Source of the DNA: Bifidobacterium miconis
GTDB taxonomy: Bacteria > Actinomycetota > Actinomycetes > Actinomycetales > Bifidobacteriaceae
Direction of reading: 5' to 3'
Assembly: GCF_019331735.1 (NCBI RefSeq)
Contig: NZ_JAHBBH010000027.1
Coordinates: forward strand, 1 to 33,688
DNA: 33,688 nt
Shown here: piece after piece, positions 1 to 6,257 of the stretch
Layout of the letters: the number at the start of each line of letters is the position of its first letter
Position numbering within the stretch: position 1 is the first letter of the stretch
Position numbers and translations under genes: made by a program
Notes under the pieces: model-generated
The model's input: the letters and a program-made list of their open reading frames with translations, nothing else
What the model was told of the DNA's origin: nothing
Database searches by the model: none

Positions 1-225
1 CCCGTCCTGTTCGAGAGTGATCCAATAGCCGCGAAGCCGATAGTAGTTCGTGTCCGACAGCAACTTCACGGCCTTCGACTCGTCACTGATGATGAGGCCA
101 CGATCCCGCAGGCGACGCACCTGTTCCGTGTAGGAGAGTGCCGGCTTCATGGGGGAGAAAGAAAACGACCCCGCCTGGTTCGCTGCATCAAACATGCGCG
201 CGTGCGGGGTACTGTTGCCGCTCAT
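1..225 (-). CDS. Abi-family (Abi_2/AbiD-F type) abortive-infection protein, N-terminal part
   Basis: Reading leftward from ATG at 225 gives 75 codons that stay open to the window edge, so the C-terminus is missing. The segment KPALSYTEQVRRLRDRGL followed by the NYYRLRGYW block is the typical N-terminus of the Abi_2 family (AbiD/AbiF of lactococci), which aborts infection by other phages; the mechanism is poorly known. GGAGG lies 11 nt before the ATG, which supports this start over an internal ATG at 150. The gene starts 50 nt after the stop of the repressor and reads the same way, so it is probably co-transcribed with it in the lysogen. Family assignment is from recognised motifs only. Confidence 0.75.
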   Translation of the reverse strand, partial: MSGNSTPHARMFDAANQAGSFSFSPMKPALSYTEQVRRLRDRGLIISDESKAVKLLSDTNYYRLRGYWITLEQDG

Positions 226-274
226 TCTAACACCTGCCTCCATCCTTGTACACATAACGCGTGTCGACACCCCG

Positions 275-721
275 TCACGGCAGTTCCTCGTATGCTTCCT
301 GCTCGGCCTCGGTATCACCGTGCTTCGCGGCCAAGTCCATGAGTCGACCGAGCGCACGCTTCGTAACAGCCTCGTCAGAATCCGGCGAGCGCTCGCCGTC
401 AGCGTCGTCATCCGAAACAGGAGATGAATCTGTAGGCGATGAAGTGCGGGCGTAATCTTCCTGTATTCCGGGATCTGTGGACAGTCGTTCCGCGTCTGCG
501 ACGATCTCGCTTAATGGAATGTTTAGAGCGATGGCGATGCGCCGTAGCTGTTCATAGTCGGCAACCGTGTTTAGCTCAAGGATTTTGCGCATGGTGCCGT
601 ACGGGATGGCTGACGCTTCCGCCAGTCCCGGTGTCTTCATCTCGCGTGTAGCCATTGCGCGACGAATCGCAATCGAGAGCGCCTTCGACTCGACCGTGGG
701 CTTTTTCTTTCCTGTTGCCAT
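275..721 (-). CDS. Phage immunity repressor, HTH (XRE/CI-like)
   Basis: 148 aa. An N-terminal helix-turn-helix region (about residues 10-70, with MKTPGLAEASAIPYGTMRKI as the HTH core) is followed by an acidic Asp/Ser/Glu-rich linker (about 95-120) and a short Lys/Ala-rich tail. No LexA-type peptidase domain is present, so induction must differ from the classic CI self-cleavage route. The frame is open further upstream, but the ATG at 721 is chosen because it coincides with operator 1 and with a possible transcription start; there is no Shine-Dalgarno sequence, so the mRNA is probably leaderless. An alternative ATG lies at 730. Divergent from the Cro-like gene and followed by the Abi gene. Confidence 0.8.
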   Translation of the reverse strand: MATGKKKPTVESKALSIAIRRAMATREMKTPGLAEASAIPYGTMRKILELNTVADYEQLRRIAIALNIPLSEIVADAERLSTDPGIQEDYARTSSPTDSSPVSDDDADGERSPDSDEAVTKRALGRLMDLAAKHGDTEAEQEAYEELP

Positions 722-822
722 ATGGGACATGTTACATCCAAACAACACGCGACACGTCCCAAATGGGACACGCCGAAGTTGCGCCCAGCGTGTCTCGAAC
801 GTAATATGTGCCATATGGAACA
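716..822. promoter_or_regulatory. Divergent immunity switch with three related operators
   Basis: Three 14-bp sites share the pattern T(G/C)CCA(T/A)ATGG(G/A)ACA: 716-729, 757-770 and 809-822. The middle one sits in a perfect inverted repeat, GTCCCAAATGGGAC. Sites 1 and 3 differ at one position and each overlaps the start codon of one of the divergent regulators (ATG at 721 leftward, 815 rightward). Their centres are about 41 and 52 bp apart, near whole helical turns. This is the expected layout of a lysis-lysogeny switch bound by the repressor and the Cro-like protein; binding itself is inferred. Confidence 0.75.
779..807 (+). promoter_or_regulatory. Early rightward promoter (PR-like), probably giving a leaderless mRNA
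   Basis: TTGCGC (779-784) and TAATAT (802-807) are separated by 17 bp. The predicted transcription start is about 813-815, which is the A of the ATG of the Cro-like gene. Operator 3 (809-822) covers the start site, so bound repressor would block transcription. Confidence 0.65.
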
Positions 823-1084
823 CATTGAGCCCACATCCGCACAACTTGGTGCCGCGTTGAAAGATATTCTGTCCGAGATCGGAATGACTCAGGATGATCT
901 CGGAACGTACTGCGGTATCCCTCGCAACTCGCTGAACCGCAAGATCAACGGCGGCGTATTCAGCTTCGATGAATTGACCCGCATCGCCCATGTCGTGAAG
1001 ATGCCGCTCTCCAAAATCATCGAGAAGGCCGAGTCTTCTATCAAGTCTTCTGCTTCGGCGCTCGCTGATGGAGGCGTGAAATGA
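815..1084 (+). CDS. Cro-like HTH regulator
   Basis: 89 aa with an XRE-type HTH around residues 20-65 (MTQDDLGTYCGIPRNSLNRK, then FDELTRIAHVVKMPLSKI). It lies opposite the repressor and is the first gene of the rightward early operon, the position of Cro. The ATG at 815 is preferred because it matches the predicted transcription start and operator 3; an in-frame ATG at 806 would overlap the -10 box. No ribosome site is visible upstream. Its stop overlaps the next ATG (ATGA). Confidence 0.75.
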   Translation: MEHIEPTSAQLGAALKDILSEIGMTQDDLGTYCGIPRNSLNRKINGGVFSFDELTRIAHVVKMPLSKIIEKAESSIKSSASALADGGVK

Positions 1085-1431
1085 AAACGAAGGTGGATCT
1101 CTCCCAGTATGATGGCGCTTCCTTCGACGCCGCCGTTGACGTGTTCTACGCCGTGATCGACGACGTCACCCGTCTGATCGAGTCGTCCCCGGAAGGACGT
1201 CTGACGGTCGCGCGGCTTGCGAAGTATCGCTCTCAAACGATTCGGGACTTTTACGCTGCCCGCGGGATTCAACCTGAGCGGGCGAGTAACCCAGATACTC
1301 CAGTATCGTCGCAGAATCGGCAAACACCCCCAACGCGAACCCAGCCGCAGCGACGCAGGGAACCACTCGGCTCTTCAGGAATTCCATCACCGTTCGCTGC
1401 GATCTCTCGTCTTTGGGAGTCGCTGCGATGA
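1081..1431 (+). CDS. Small early protein of unknown function; 3' half doubtful
   Basis: 116 aa, start overlapping the stop of the Cro-like gene (ATGA), so it should be translationally coupled. The first 70 or so residues look like genuine protein (acidic N-terminus, then VARLAKYRSQTIRDFYAARG). The rest is Arg/Pro/Ser-rich low-complexity sequence lying antisense to the end of the leftward gene 1166-1939. The real conserved protein probably ends near base 1290, with the rest produced by a rearrangement that joined the two convergent genes. I do not recognise the family. Confidence 0.5.
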   Translation: MKTKVDLSQYDGASFDAAVDVFYAVIDDVTRLIESSPEGRLTVARLAKYRSQTIRDFYAARGIQPERASNPDTPVSSQNRQTPPTRTQPQRRREPLGSSGIPSPFAAISRLWESLR

Positions 1432-1939
1432 TGTTCAACGAAGTCTGCAAGCGAGCGAACGCGATGTCCAGCTTGAAATCGCCGGTCAGATCATACTCGT
1501 CCAACGCGGTACCGACCTCACGAGCGAGCCGGGCCACGTACTCCTTGAGCTCCCTCGGCAGCGTGACGGACTTGAGCAAGTCGGGAACGCCGGCCACGAG
1601 CTCGCGGATACGCTCCCTCCTCTCCTGCGGGTATTCGGCGGCGTTCGAATCCAGCAAACGTTCCGCGGTGCGCAACGCCATGCGACTCTCGACCGAGAGG
1701 GGCACCTTCGAGTCGGTCATTTCCATGCTGCGGCCGTTTCGCTCCCACGCGACCGAGATGTTGTACCAGATGCCGTCAAGGCAACGAACCGCCAAGTCGG
1801 CGTCCTCGTCCCCGGCGGCCGCCGCCGTTCTCAAAGCGCTGTCCACCTCGGCCATCGCGCCCGACACGTCCGGGAAGCGAAACGTCATTCCCGTCCCATC
1901 AGCCATCAGGAACCGCTTCACATACGCAGCCGCGTTCAT
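1166..1939 (-). CDS. Unknown leftward protein, possible C-terminal membrane segment
   Basis: 257 aa from ATG at 1939, with GGGAGG 7 nt upstream on the minus strand; this is the only well-placed ribosome site in the frame. The N-terminal half is mixed alpha-helical (ADGTGMTFRFPDVSGAMAEV; MALRTAERLLDSNAAEYPQE). A hydrophobic stretch (VPCVAAAGFALGVF) is near residue 210, followed by a Ser/Arg-rich tail. It reads against the surrounding early operon, as cargo (moron) genes often do, and its last 266 bp overlap the rightward gene 1081-1431. No promoter of good quality was found in 1940-2010. Function unknown. Confidence 0.6.
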   Translation of the reverse strand: MNAAAYVKRFLMADGTGMTFRFPDVSGAMAEVDSALRTAAAAGDEDADLAVRCLDGIWYNISVAWERNGRSMEMTDSKVPLSVESRMALRTAERLLDSNAAEYPQERRERIRELVAGVPDLLKSVTLPRELKEYVARLAREVGTALDEYDLTGDFKLDIAFARLQTSLNIIAATPKDERSQRTVMEFLKSRVVPCVAAAGFALGVFADSATILEYLGYSPAQVESRGQRKSPESFESDTSQAARPSDVLPGTTRSDG

Positions 1940-2005
1940 CCCATCCTCCCTGTCGAAAGAAGCAATTATGCACAACACTACAGCGCCCGCCGATGGAGGC
2001 ACACG

Positions 2006-2191
2006 ATGAGCGTGCTCAAACTGGTCAACCGCGACGATCCGGCCCGCCCCTTGACCGTCAGGACCTATCCGGACGGGAGTGCGGAACTGCGCCTCGGCGA
2101 TCTCGGCATCACCGACAGCGTCATCACGCTCAACCCCGCCGAGGTCTGGCAGGTCATCACAACACTCGACAACACGGAGGCGGAACAATGA
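2006..2191 (+). CDS. Unknown small early protein
   Basis: 61 aa (starts MSVLKLVNRDDPARP, ends TTLDNTEAEQ), ATG preceded by GGAGG 6 nt upstream. Its stop overlaps the next ATG (ATGA), so it belongs to the early operon. The composition suggests a small beta-rich protein (VRTYPDGSAELRLGDLG). No recognisable family. Confidence 0.6.
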   Translation: MSVLKLVNRDDPARPLTVRTYPDGSAELRLGDLGITDSVITLNPAEVWQVITTLDNTEAEQ

Positions 2192-2418
2192 GCCGGTTCA
2201 ATCCCGAAATGAGCAACGACAGATATGAAGTCACCTACCATCTGACCGGCCGGTCGGGCGACCCGTACCGATTCGCGCTCCACTTCTATCTCAACGGCAA
2301 CGCGTTCGACGTCGAGGATATGAGCATGGGCGACATTCAAACGCTCAACCGGCATATCGCCAGCACCATCCGCGAAGCCCGCCACGCCAAACAACTCGCA
2401 GACCAGGAGACGAAATGA
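2188..2418 (+). CDS. Unknown small early protein
   Basis: 76 aa. A beta-rich N-terminal half (YEVTYHLTGRSGDPYRFALH) is followed by a helical tail (LNRHIASTIREARHAKQLAD). Start and stop overlap the genes on either side by 4 bp, as in a tightly coupled phage operon. No family recognised. Confidence 0.6.
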   Translation: MSRFNPEMSNDRYEVTYHLTGRSGDPYRFALHFYLNGNAFDVEDMSMGDIQTLNRHIASTIREARHAKQLADQETK

Positions 2419-2966
2419 TGGACTACGGCGTTCCGATGACCATGGACGACAAGCTCACCGACCTGCTGTACACACTGCAGGAAGGCCTTCGCACCGGAGA
2501 CCTGCACCATTTGGAGCAGGCCATGCTCAACCCGCGCATGCTCCTCGACGTGATAACACCGGAGGAATACGACGGGCTGAACACGGCCATGAACCGCGAA
2601 GCGCTGCTATGCCAGCTCGACTCGGTCGCGCGATTCTGCCTAGAGATCCTGAATACGGCCCTTGTCAGTCAAGGCGAGAACGGTTTCCTGCGCCCCATAG
2701 CCGATGAAATGAACGGCCTTGGCAAGTTCCCGCATCTCAGGATCCTGCGTGCTCTTCTGGATCCGAGCGGCGATGCTCGTGCCCGTGGCGATGTTGTTCA
2801 ACGCGTTCTTCAGCAACTCACGCTGCGAGGCAACCATGATACTTCTCCTTTGAACTGGCATCGCGCCCTTTACACGATGCTCGACAACATTCTAGGAGAA
2901 GACGGTGGCGGCAGCTTCTCCGCCGCCACCAGTCCCATTCCCAACAACAAAAAGGCGGAACGATGA
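2415..2966 (+). CDS. Unknown early protein containing an antisense gene
   Basis: 183 aa. The N-terminal 75 residues (MDDKLTDLLYTLQEGLRTGD onward) look like a helical protein. Residues about 76-141 are encoded opposite a convincing leftward gene (2640-2837), so the protein quality of that part is uncertain. The 4-bp overlap with the next gene at 2963 argues that this frame really is translated to 2966. If the leftward gene is an insertion, the original protein may have been interrupted. Confidence 0.5.
   Translation: MMDYGVPMTMDDKLTDLLYTLQEGLRTGDLHHLEQAMLNPRMLLDVITPEEYDGLNTAMNREALLCQLDSVARFCLEILNTALVSQGENGFLRPIADEMNGLGKFPHLRILRALLDPSGDARARGDVVQRVLQQLTLRGNHDTSPLNWHRALYTMLDNILGEDGGGSFSAATSPIPNNKKAER
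2640..2837 (-). CDS. Small unknown protein nested antisense
   Basis: 65 aa from ATG at 2837, with AAAGGAGA 6 nt upstream on the minus strand. The sequence (MVASQRELLKNALNNIATGT; FIGYGAQETVLALTDKG) has the codon choice typical of this genome (GCC, AAG, ATC, GGC) and reads as a soluble helical protein. It lies wholly within the rightward gene 2415-2966. No family recognised. With 1166-1939 it is the second leftward gene placed in this early operon. Confidence 0.6.
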   Translation of the reverse strand: MVASQRELLKNALNNIATGTSIAARIQKSTQDPEMRELAKAVHFIGYGAQETVLALTDKGRIQDL

Positions 2967-3238
2967 TCACCGCCGTTTACCACCAGTCTTGCCGCCCATC
3001 GGATGTGAAGAAAAACAATCGGGTGGACCCGGTTGGTCTCGCCACAGGTTCGACCGGCGGGCGGCATCGTTACCCGTACCTCACGCTCCTCGTCGTGCTC
3101 GTCATGGCTCTCATCTGGCTGTTGACGCATGAGGGGTGCGCGCATCCGATCGGCAACGCGATCGCATGGTTCGTGGCGTGCGGCTACGTGCCGTTCCGCC
3201 TGCTGTTCCTGCTCGAATCGAAAGGGAGTGAATCATGA
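2963..3238 (+). CDS. Small membrane protein, two predicted TM segments
   Basis: 91 aa. Hydrophobic segments at about residues 38-55 (YLTLLVVLVMALIWLL) and 64-84 (AIAWFVACGYVPFRLLFLL), with basic residues before the first. The ATG overlaps the stop of the upstream gene. The shape could suit a holin, but the position in the early operon, far from any lysin, makes a membrane-bound early function (for example exclusion) at least as likely. Family not recognised. Confidence 0.6.
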   Translation: MITAVYHQSCRPSDVKKNNRVDPVGLATGSTGGRHRYPYLTLLVVLVMALIWLLTHEGCAHPIGNAIAWFVACGYVPFRLLFLLESKGSES

Positions 3239-3495
3239 GCCACGTGCAAGCGGACATGACGATCAACGGCGTCGAATACCTCAAGCCGGCCAGCGTGTCG
3301 GCCATGTTTGGCGGCACGCCCACGGTCGGCACGCTGTCGGTATGGCGCACCTTGGGCAAGGGACCGCGGTTCGTCAAGCTCGGCGACAAGACGCCCGGCT
3401 GCAAGCTCGACCGTCGCCCGGTCGCCTACCCGCTGACCGAGGTCATGGCATGGGCCGCACGCAACCCGGTGCAAAGCCAGACCGTGGCCGCCTGA
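3235..3495 (+). CDS. HTH DNA-binding protein, excisionase/AlpA-like
   Basis: 86 aa. The layout matches small winged-helix excisionase-type proteins: a recognition region LKPASVSAMFGGTPTVGTLS with VWRTLGKGPRFVKLG, then RRPVAYPLTEVMAWA. The phrase pattern 'W...GKGPRFVKLG...Y....V..W' is typical of this class. Start overlaps the stop of the membrane protein gene (ATGA). It could be the phage excisionase or an early regulator; the integrase is not in this window, so the role stays open. Confidence 0.6.
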   Translation: MSHVQADMTINGVEYLKPASVSAMFGGTPTVGTLSVWRTLGKGPRFVKLGDKTPGCKLDRRPVAYPLTEVMAWAARNPVQSQTVAA

Positions 3496-3556
3496 GCGCA
3501 CCGATAGTCGTCCAGGGCTGAGCAAGATCGCCCCCGGTACGCAGATCACGGACTCG

Positions 3557-3622
3557 TCACCGTGGCAAACGTCGGGACGCCGGTGCAATTCCGGCGCAGT
3601 CCACGAGAGCACGACAGTGCTC
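3557..3622 (+). ncRNA. Structured RNA leader upstream of ssb, riboswitch- or tRNA-arm-like
   Basis: Inside a 200-bp gene-free stretch (3496-3695) the sequence folds into an outer stem CGTGG (3561-3565)/CCACG (3601-3605), an inner 6-bp stem CGCCGG (3578-3583)/CCGGCG (3591-3596) with loop TGCAATT, and a second hairpin GAGCAC (3607-3612)-GACA-GTGCTC (3617-3622). The GGGAC..CCGGTGCAATTCCGG core resembles by eye the conserved core of cobalamin riboswitches, and also a tRNA T-arm. It lacks the usual box before an ACTGT element, so it is not a clear member of either. No ORF of note lies here. Confidence 0.4.
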
Positions 3623-3646
3623 GCCAACAAGGAAAACACAACAGAA

Positions 3647-3670
3647 CCGGCCCCGCTGCAACGGGGCCGG
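3647..3670 (+). promoter_or_regulatory. GC-rich hairpin before ssb
   Basis: CCGGCCCC (3647-3654) pairs with GGGGCCGG (3663-3670) over an 8-nt loop. There is no T-run, so it is unlikely to be a simple terminator. It sits 25 nt before the ssb start and just before its ribosome site, where it could stabilise the mRNA or work with the structured leader. Confidence 0.5.
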
Positions 3671-3695
3671 ACACGACAAGGAGAAGGAGACATTT

Positions 3696-4259
3696 ATGGC
3701 CAACGAGACCATGCTCACGATCGTCGGGAACCTGACCGCGGATCCCGAACTGCGCACGATCGGCAGTGGCGCGAACGTCGCGTCGTTCACGATCGCGTCG
3801 ACGCCGCGCACGTGGAACCGACAGTCCAACCAGTGGGAGGACGGTGCCGCGTTGTTCATGCGCTGTTCCGCTTGGCGTGACCTGGCGGATCATGTGGCGC
3901 GCAGCCTGTCGAAGGGCGATCGGGTGATCGCGCAGGGCCGTTTGCAGCAGCGTTCCTATCAGGCGCAGGACGGTACGAACCGCACCGTGATGGAACTGCA
4001 GGTCGACGAGATCGGCCCCAGCCTGCGTTACGCGACCGCGGCCGTGGCTCGCGTCGCCCAAGCGAAACCCCGCAACGGGTATGCGGGCGGTGCCACGTAC
4101 GGACAGCAGTCCGCGTCAGCGGCGCCGCCCGTGGAGTCAGCGGCGCCGCCCGTGGAGTCGGCGGCCGGCGGTCCGGAGGATCCGTGGAGCAGCGGAGGCC
4201 AGTCGTTTGGTGGTTCGGCCGATTTTGGCGGACGCAACGACGGTGATCCGGAATTCTAG
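3696..4259 (+). CDS. ssb: Single-stranded DNA-binding protein
   Basis: 187 aa. An OB-fold N-terminal domain (residues 1-110) starts [20 protein letters not shown] and contains [20 protein letters not shown] and [16 protein letters not shown], all typical of SSB. A Gly/Ser/Pro-rich linker follows, with two copies of SAAPPVE, and an acidic tail ending GDPEF in place of the usual DDDIPF; the terminal acidic-Phe end recruits replication partners. GGAGAAGGAGA lies before the ATG. It opens the replication module and is preceded by the structured leader. Confidence 0.95.
   Translation: MANETMLTIVGNLTADPELRTIGSGANVASFTIASTPRTWNRQSNQWEDGAALFMRCSAWRDLADHVARSLSKGDRVIAQGRLQQRSYQAQDGTNRTVMELQVDEIGPSLRYATAAVARVAQAKPRNGYAGGATYGQQSASAAPPVESAAPPVESAAGGPEDPWSSGGQSFGGSADFGGRNDGDPEF
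4115..4156 (+). repeat. Two tandem 21-bp repeats in the ssb linker
   Basis: Two perfect 21-bp copies (4115-4135, 4136-4156), each encoding the heptapeptide SAAPPVE, with a partial third copy following. They lengthen the disordered SSB linker and probably arose by slippage. Confidence 0.85.
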
Positions 4260-4273
4260 GAGAGGGGGCAGTA

Positions 4274-4786
4274 ATGCCGAGGAGAAAAAATGTCGAGCTT
4301 GAGGAATTGTGCAATGCGGCGTGGCAGGACCTGAGCGTGAAGGATCAGCGTGCGGCCCGCCTGTACGCGGCGCGCACGTATGAGGATCTGATCGAACCGG
4401 CCATCAACGTATTGGCTGACCAGCCGCAGCTCAGCCTGAATCAGGCGTTGAAGGTCGCCGCCCAGGACTCGCAGGCCGATGCGGGTTCCGTAACGCCAGT
4501 GGAGCCAGAGGACGGCTGGTGGGACGTGCTGCCGGTGGATTTGCACGACAAGGGGTTTCAGGGCAAGTGGGCCGCTTTGGCGGCCTTGTGCGACCAGCAG
4601 CCCGGCCGCTGGCAGGAGATCGATCTCCAATTCGACTCGTACAAGGCGGCCTGCCAGTGGGCGTCGAACATTCGCCGCGCGCACTCCGGCTCGTGGAAAC
4701 CGGCCGGACGCTACGACGCGCAGGCTATCGAGAACCCGAAGAACAAGTTCCGCGTGTTCGTGTCCCGCAAACCGGAGGCGGTCTGA
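4274..4786 (+). CDS. Unknown replication-region protein
   Basis: 170 aa, starting MPRRKNVELEELCNAAWQDL, with a GGAGAGGGGG ribosome site upstream. Predicted helical N-terminus, then a Trp-rich middle (EDGWWDVLPVDLHDKGFQGK) and a basic C-terminus (ASNIRRAHSGSWKPAGRYDA, then FRVFVSRKP) that could contact nucleic acid. It lies between ssb and the replication initiator, so a DNA-metabolism role is likely but not shown. Confidence 0.7.
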   Translation: MPRRKNVELEELCNAAWQDLSVKDQRAARLYAARTYEDLIEPAINVLADQPQLSLNQALKVAAQDSQADAGSVTPVEPEDGWWDVLPVDLHDKGFQGKWAALAALCDQQPGRWQEIDLQFDSYKAACQWASNIRRAHSGSWKPAGRYDAQAIENPKNKFRVFVSRKPEAV

Positions 4787-5010
4787 TGGCATGGATCCGA
4801 GTGGAGACCGGCAAACACGTGCGCCTCACCCCGGCACAGACGCGTCTCATGTCCCGCCTCCTGGTCGCGGACGTCATCACCCAGAACAGCAACCGCTTGC
4901 GCACGCTCGCGATCCTCGACGACCTAGGCCTCGTCGAACAGGCCAGTGAGGACCGGTGGCGGCTCACCGGCTACGGGCGCAGGATCGCCCTCGAACTGGA
5001 GTCGCGATGA
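4786..5010 (+). CDS. Small protein with a winged-helix-like pattern
   Basis: 74 aa, ATG overlapping the previous stop (TGATG), GGAGG 9 nt upstream. The order LTPAQTRLMSRLLVADVI, LRTLAILDDLGLVEQ, RWRLTGYGRRIALE resembles a compact winged helix (helix, recognition helix, beta wing), so it may bind DNA. It is coupled to its neighbours in the replication operon. Confidence 0.6.
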   Translation: MAWIRVETGKHVRLTPAQTRLMSRLLVADVITQNSNRLRTLAILDDLGLVEQASEDRWRLTGYGRRIALELESR

Positions 5011-5201
5011 TCACCCGCACCACGATCAACTACACCACCCCGACGGGCGCCGGCCGCTTCTCCTACCAGACGGTCGACCAGCATCCCCGGGAGTATCCGC
5101 CGTCGGTCAGCCCGATGGCATTGCAGGCCATGCTCGCCAGCCTCGCCGACAACACGAGGGTCACGGGCATCGACATCGATCCGATCAAGGAGACACCATG
5201 A
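5007..5201 (+). CDS. Unknown small protein
   Basis: 64 aa, starting MITRTTINYTTPTGAGRFSY and ending DIDPIKETP; overlaps genes on both sides by 4 bp. No motif recognised. Its place just before the replication initiator suggests an accessory role. Confidence 0.6.
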   Translation: MITRTTINYTTPTGAGRFSYQTVDQHPREYPPSVSPMALQAMLASLADNTRVTGIDIDPIKETP

Positions 5202-6229
5202 GCGCATTGTTGACGGGACGTGCCATGCGCACCAAGGTCGGCGACCGCGGCGCCAAGCAGGTTCTCGAACACCTGTGCAACTACGCCGACGAGAACGACC
5301 GGGCATGGCCGTCGGTGAGCACGCTCGCCGACGAATGCGAATGCTCCACCAGCACCGTGATCCGCGCATTGCGCTACCTCGAGAAGCACGGCCTGCTGGA
5401 ACGAGACGAGGAGTACGGGACGCGCTACGGCGCCGACCGCAGCCCGTACGTGTACCACATCACCCTCGCCCAGGCCGAACAGGTCGAGTACACTCGCCGC
5501 CGCGCCAAGGCCAAGCAGGCCGAACGCGCCAAGAAACGGGGTGTCACCCATGACACCCCGCACCCTGACGACGGGGTGTCATCAGCGACACCCCGCGGGG
5601 TAGCACCCACGACACCCCGCGGGGTGTCAAAAACCGACGACGGGGTAGCACCAGTGACACCCCGCGGGGTAGCACCGGTGACGAAACGGGGTGTCACCCA
5701 TGACACCCAAACATACATAGAACAATCATTAAGAACATCCAAAGAGAGAGTACGCGCGCACACCACGGACACCACAACCACACGACTCCAAGCGCTCGCC
5801 GCGTTCACCCCCACCAGCAGCCACCGCAAACTCGCCGCCGACTACCACGTCGACTGCGACTGGGAGCTAACCAAATTCCTCGGCAAGATCGCCGAAACCG
5901 GCAAACCCCCAGCCAACCCCGACGCGGCGTTCACGAACTGGCTCCACCGGGCACGAGAACTCAACCTCACCACACCCCCAGCGCTCGCCGGCCAGTCCGG
6001 CGGCCAGTCGGACTTGGAGCGCAGGGCGCGCAAGTTGCTCACGTCGAGCCGTCTGGTCAAACGCCGGTATCCCGACGAAGCGACCCGTCTGCAATGGGTG
6101 CCTCAAGTCGCCCGCATGATCAGCGAAGGCGTTGAATCCGGCGAGATCGTGAACAGGCTCACCTACGGCACCGCGGACGAGCTCGCCGCGAAGGGCATCA
6201 TCGTCGACGATCTCGCCACCATCGCCTAA
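5198..6229 (+). CDS. Replication initiator with winged-helix (HTH_36-like) domain
   Basis: 343 aa. Residues 1-90 form a winged helix: LEHLCNYADENDRAWPSVST, LADECECSTSTVIRALRYLE, then KHGLLERDEEYG, the pattern of phage replication initiators and RepA-type proteins. Residues about 114-172 are a repetitive Pro/Thr/Gly/Val linker encoded by the iterons. The C-terminal part (residues 195-343) has LAADYHVDCDWELTKFLGKI and LLTSSRLVKRRYPDEATRLQ, and may contact the helicase loader. It resembles lambda O in carrying origin repeats inside its own gene. The ATG at 5198 overlaps the previous stop. Confidence 0.8.
   Translation: MSALLTGRAMRTKVGDRGAKQVLEHLCNYADENDRAWPSVSTLADECECSTSTVIRALRYLEKHGLLERDEEYGTRYGADRSPYVYHITLAQAEQVEYTRRRAKAKQAERAKKRGVTHDTPHPDDGVSSATPRGVAPTTPRGVSKTDDGVAPVTPRGVAPVTKRGVTHDTQTYIEQSLRTSKERVRAHTTDTTTTRLQALAAFTPTSSHRKLAADYHVDCDWELTKFLGKIAETGKPPANPDAAFTNWLHRARELNLTTPPALAGQSGGQSDLERRARKLLTSSRLVKRRYPDEATRLQWVPQVARMISEGVESGEIVNRLTYGTADELAAKGIIVDDLATIA
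5537..5750 (+). repeat. Iteron-like repeats and AT-rich tract: probable replication origin
   Basis: Seven forward copies of CGGGGT(GT/AG)CA begin at 5537, 5572, 5596, 5620, 5641, 5665 and 5687, most at 21-24 bp steps. Matching inverse copies (NGACACCCCG) begin at 5551, 5586, 5610 and 5655, with a partial one at 5701, so most units form interrupted palindromes with 4-bp loops. An A+T-rich stretch (about 5708-5750) follows at once, unlike the GC-rich surroundings, as expected of a DNA-unwinding element. The layout matches lambda-type origins inside the initiator gene. Confidence 0.75.
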
Positions 6230-6257
6230 AAACCGTTGAAACGAAAGGATTTTTACC

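Noticed and set aside
722..991. Longer form of the repressor starting at 991
   Set aside because: The upstream extension runs through the operators and the Cro-like gene on the other strand; ATG 721 fits operator and promoter positions.
1217..2005. Rightward open frame leading into the gene at 2006
   Set aside because: It is antisense to the leftward gene and Arg/His-rich; the ribosome site supports ATG 2006.
5537..5709. CRISPR-like array
   Set aside because: Repeats are only about 10 bp, spacers of the same size are not unique, they lie inside a protein-coding frame and there are no cas genes; iterons explain them better.
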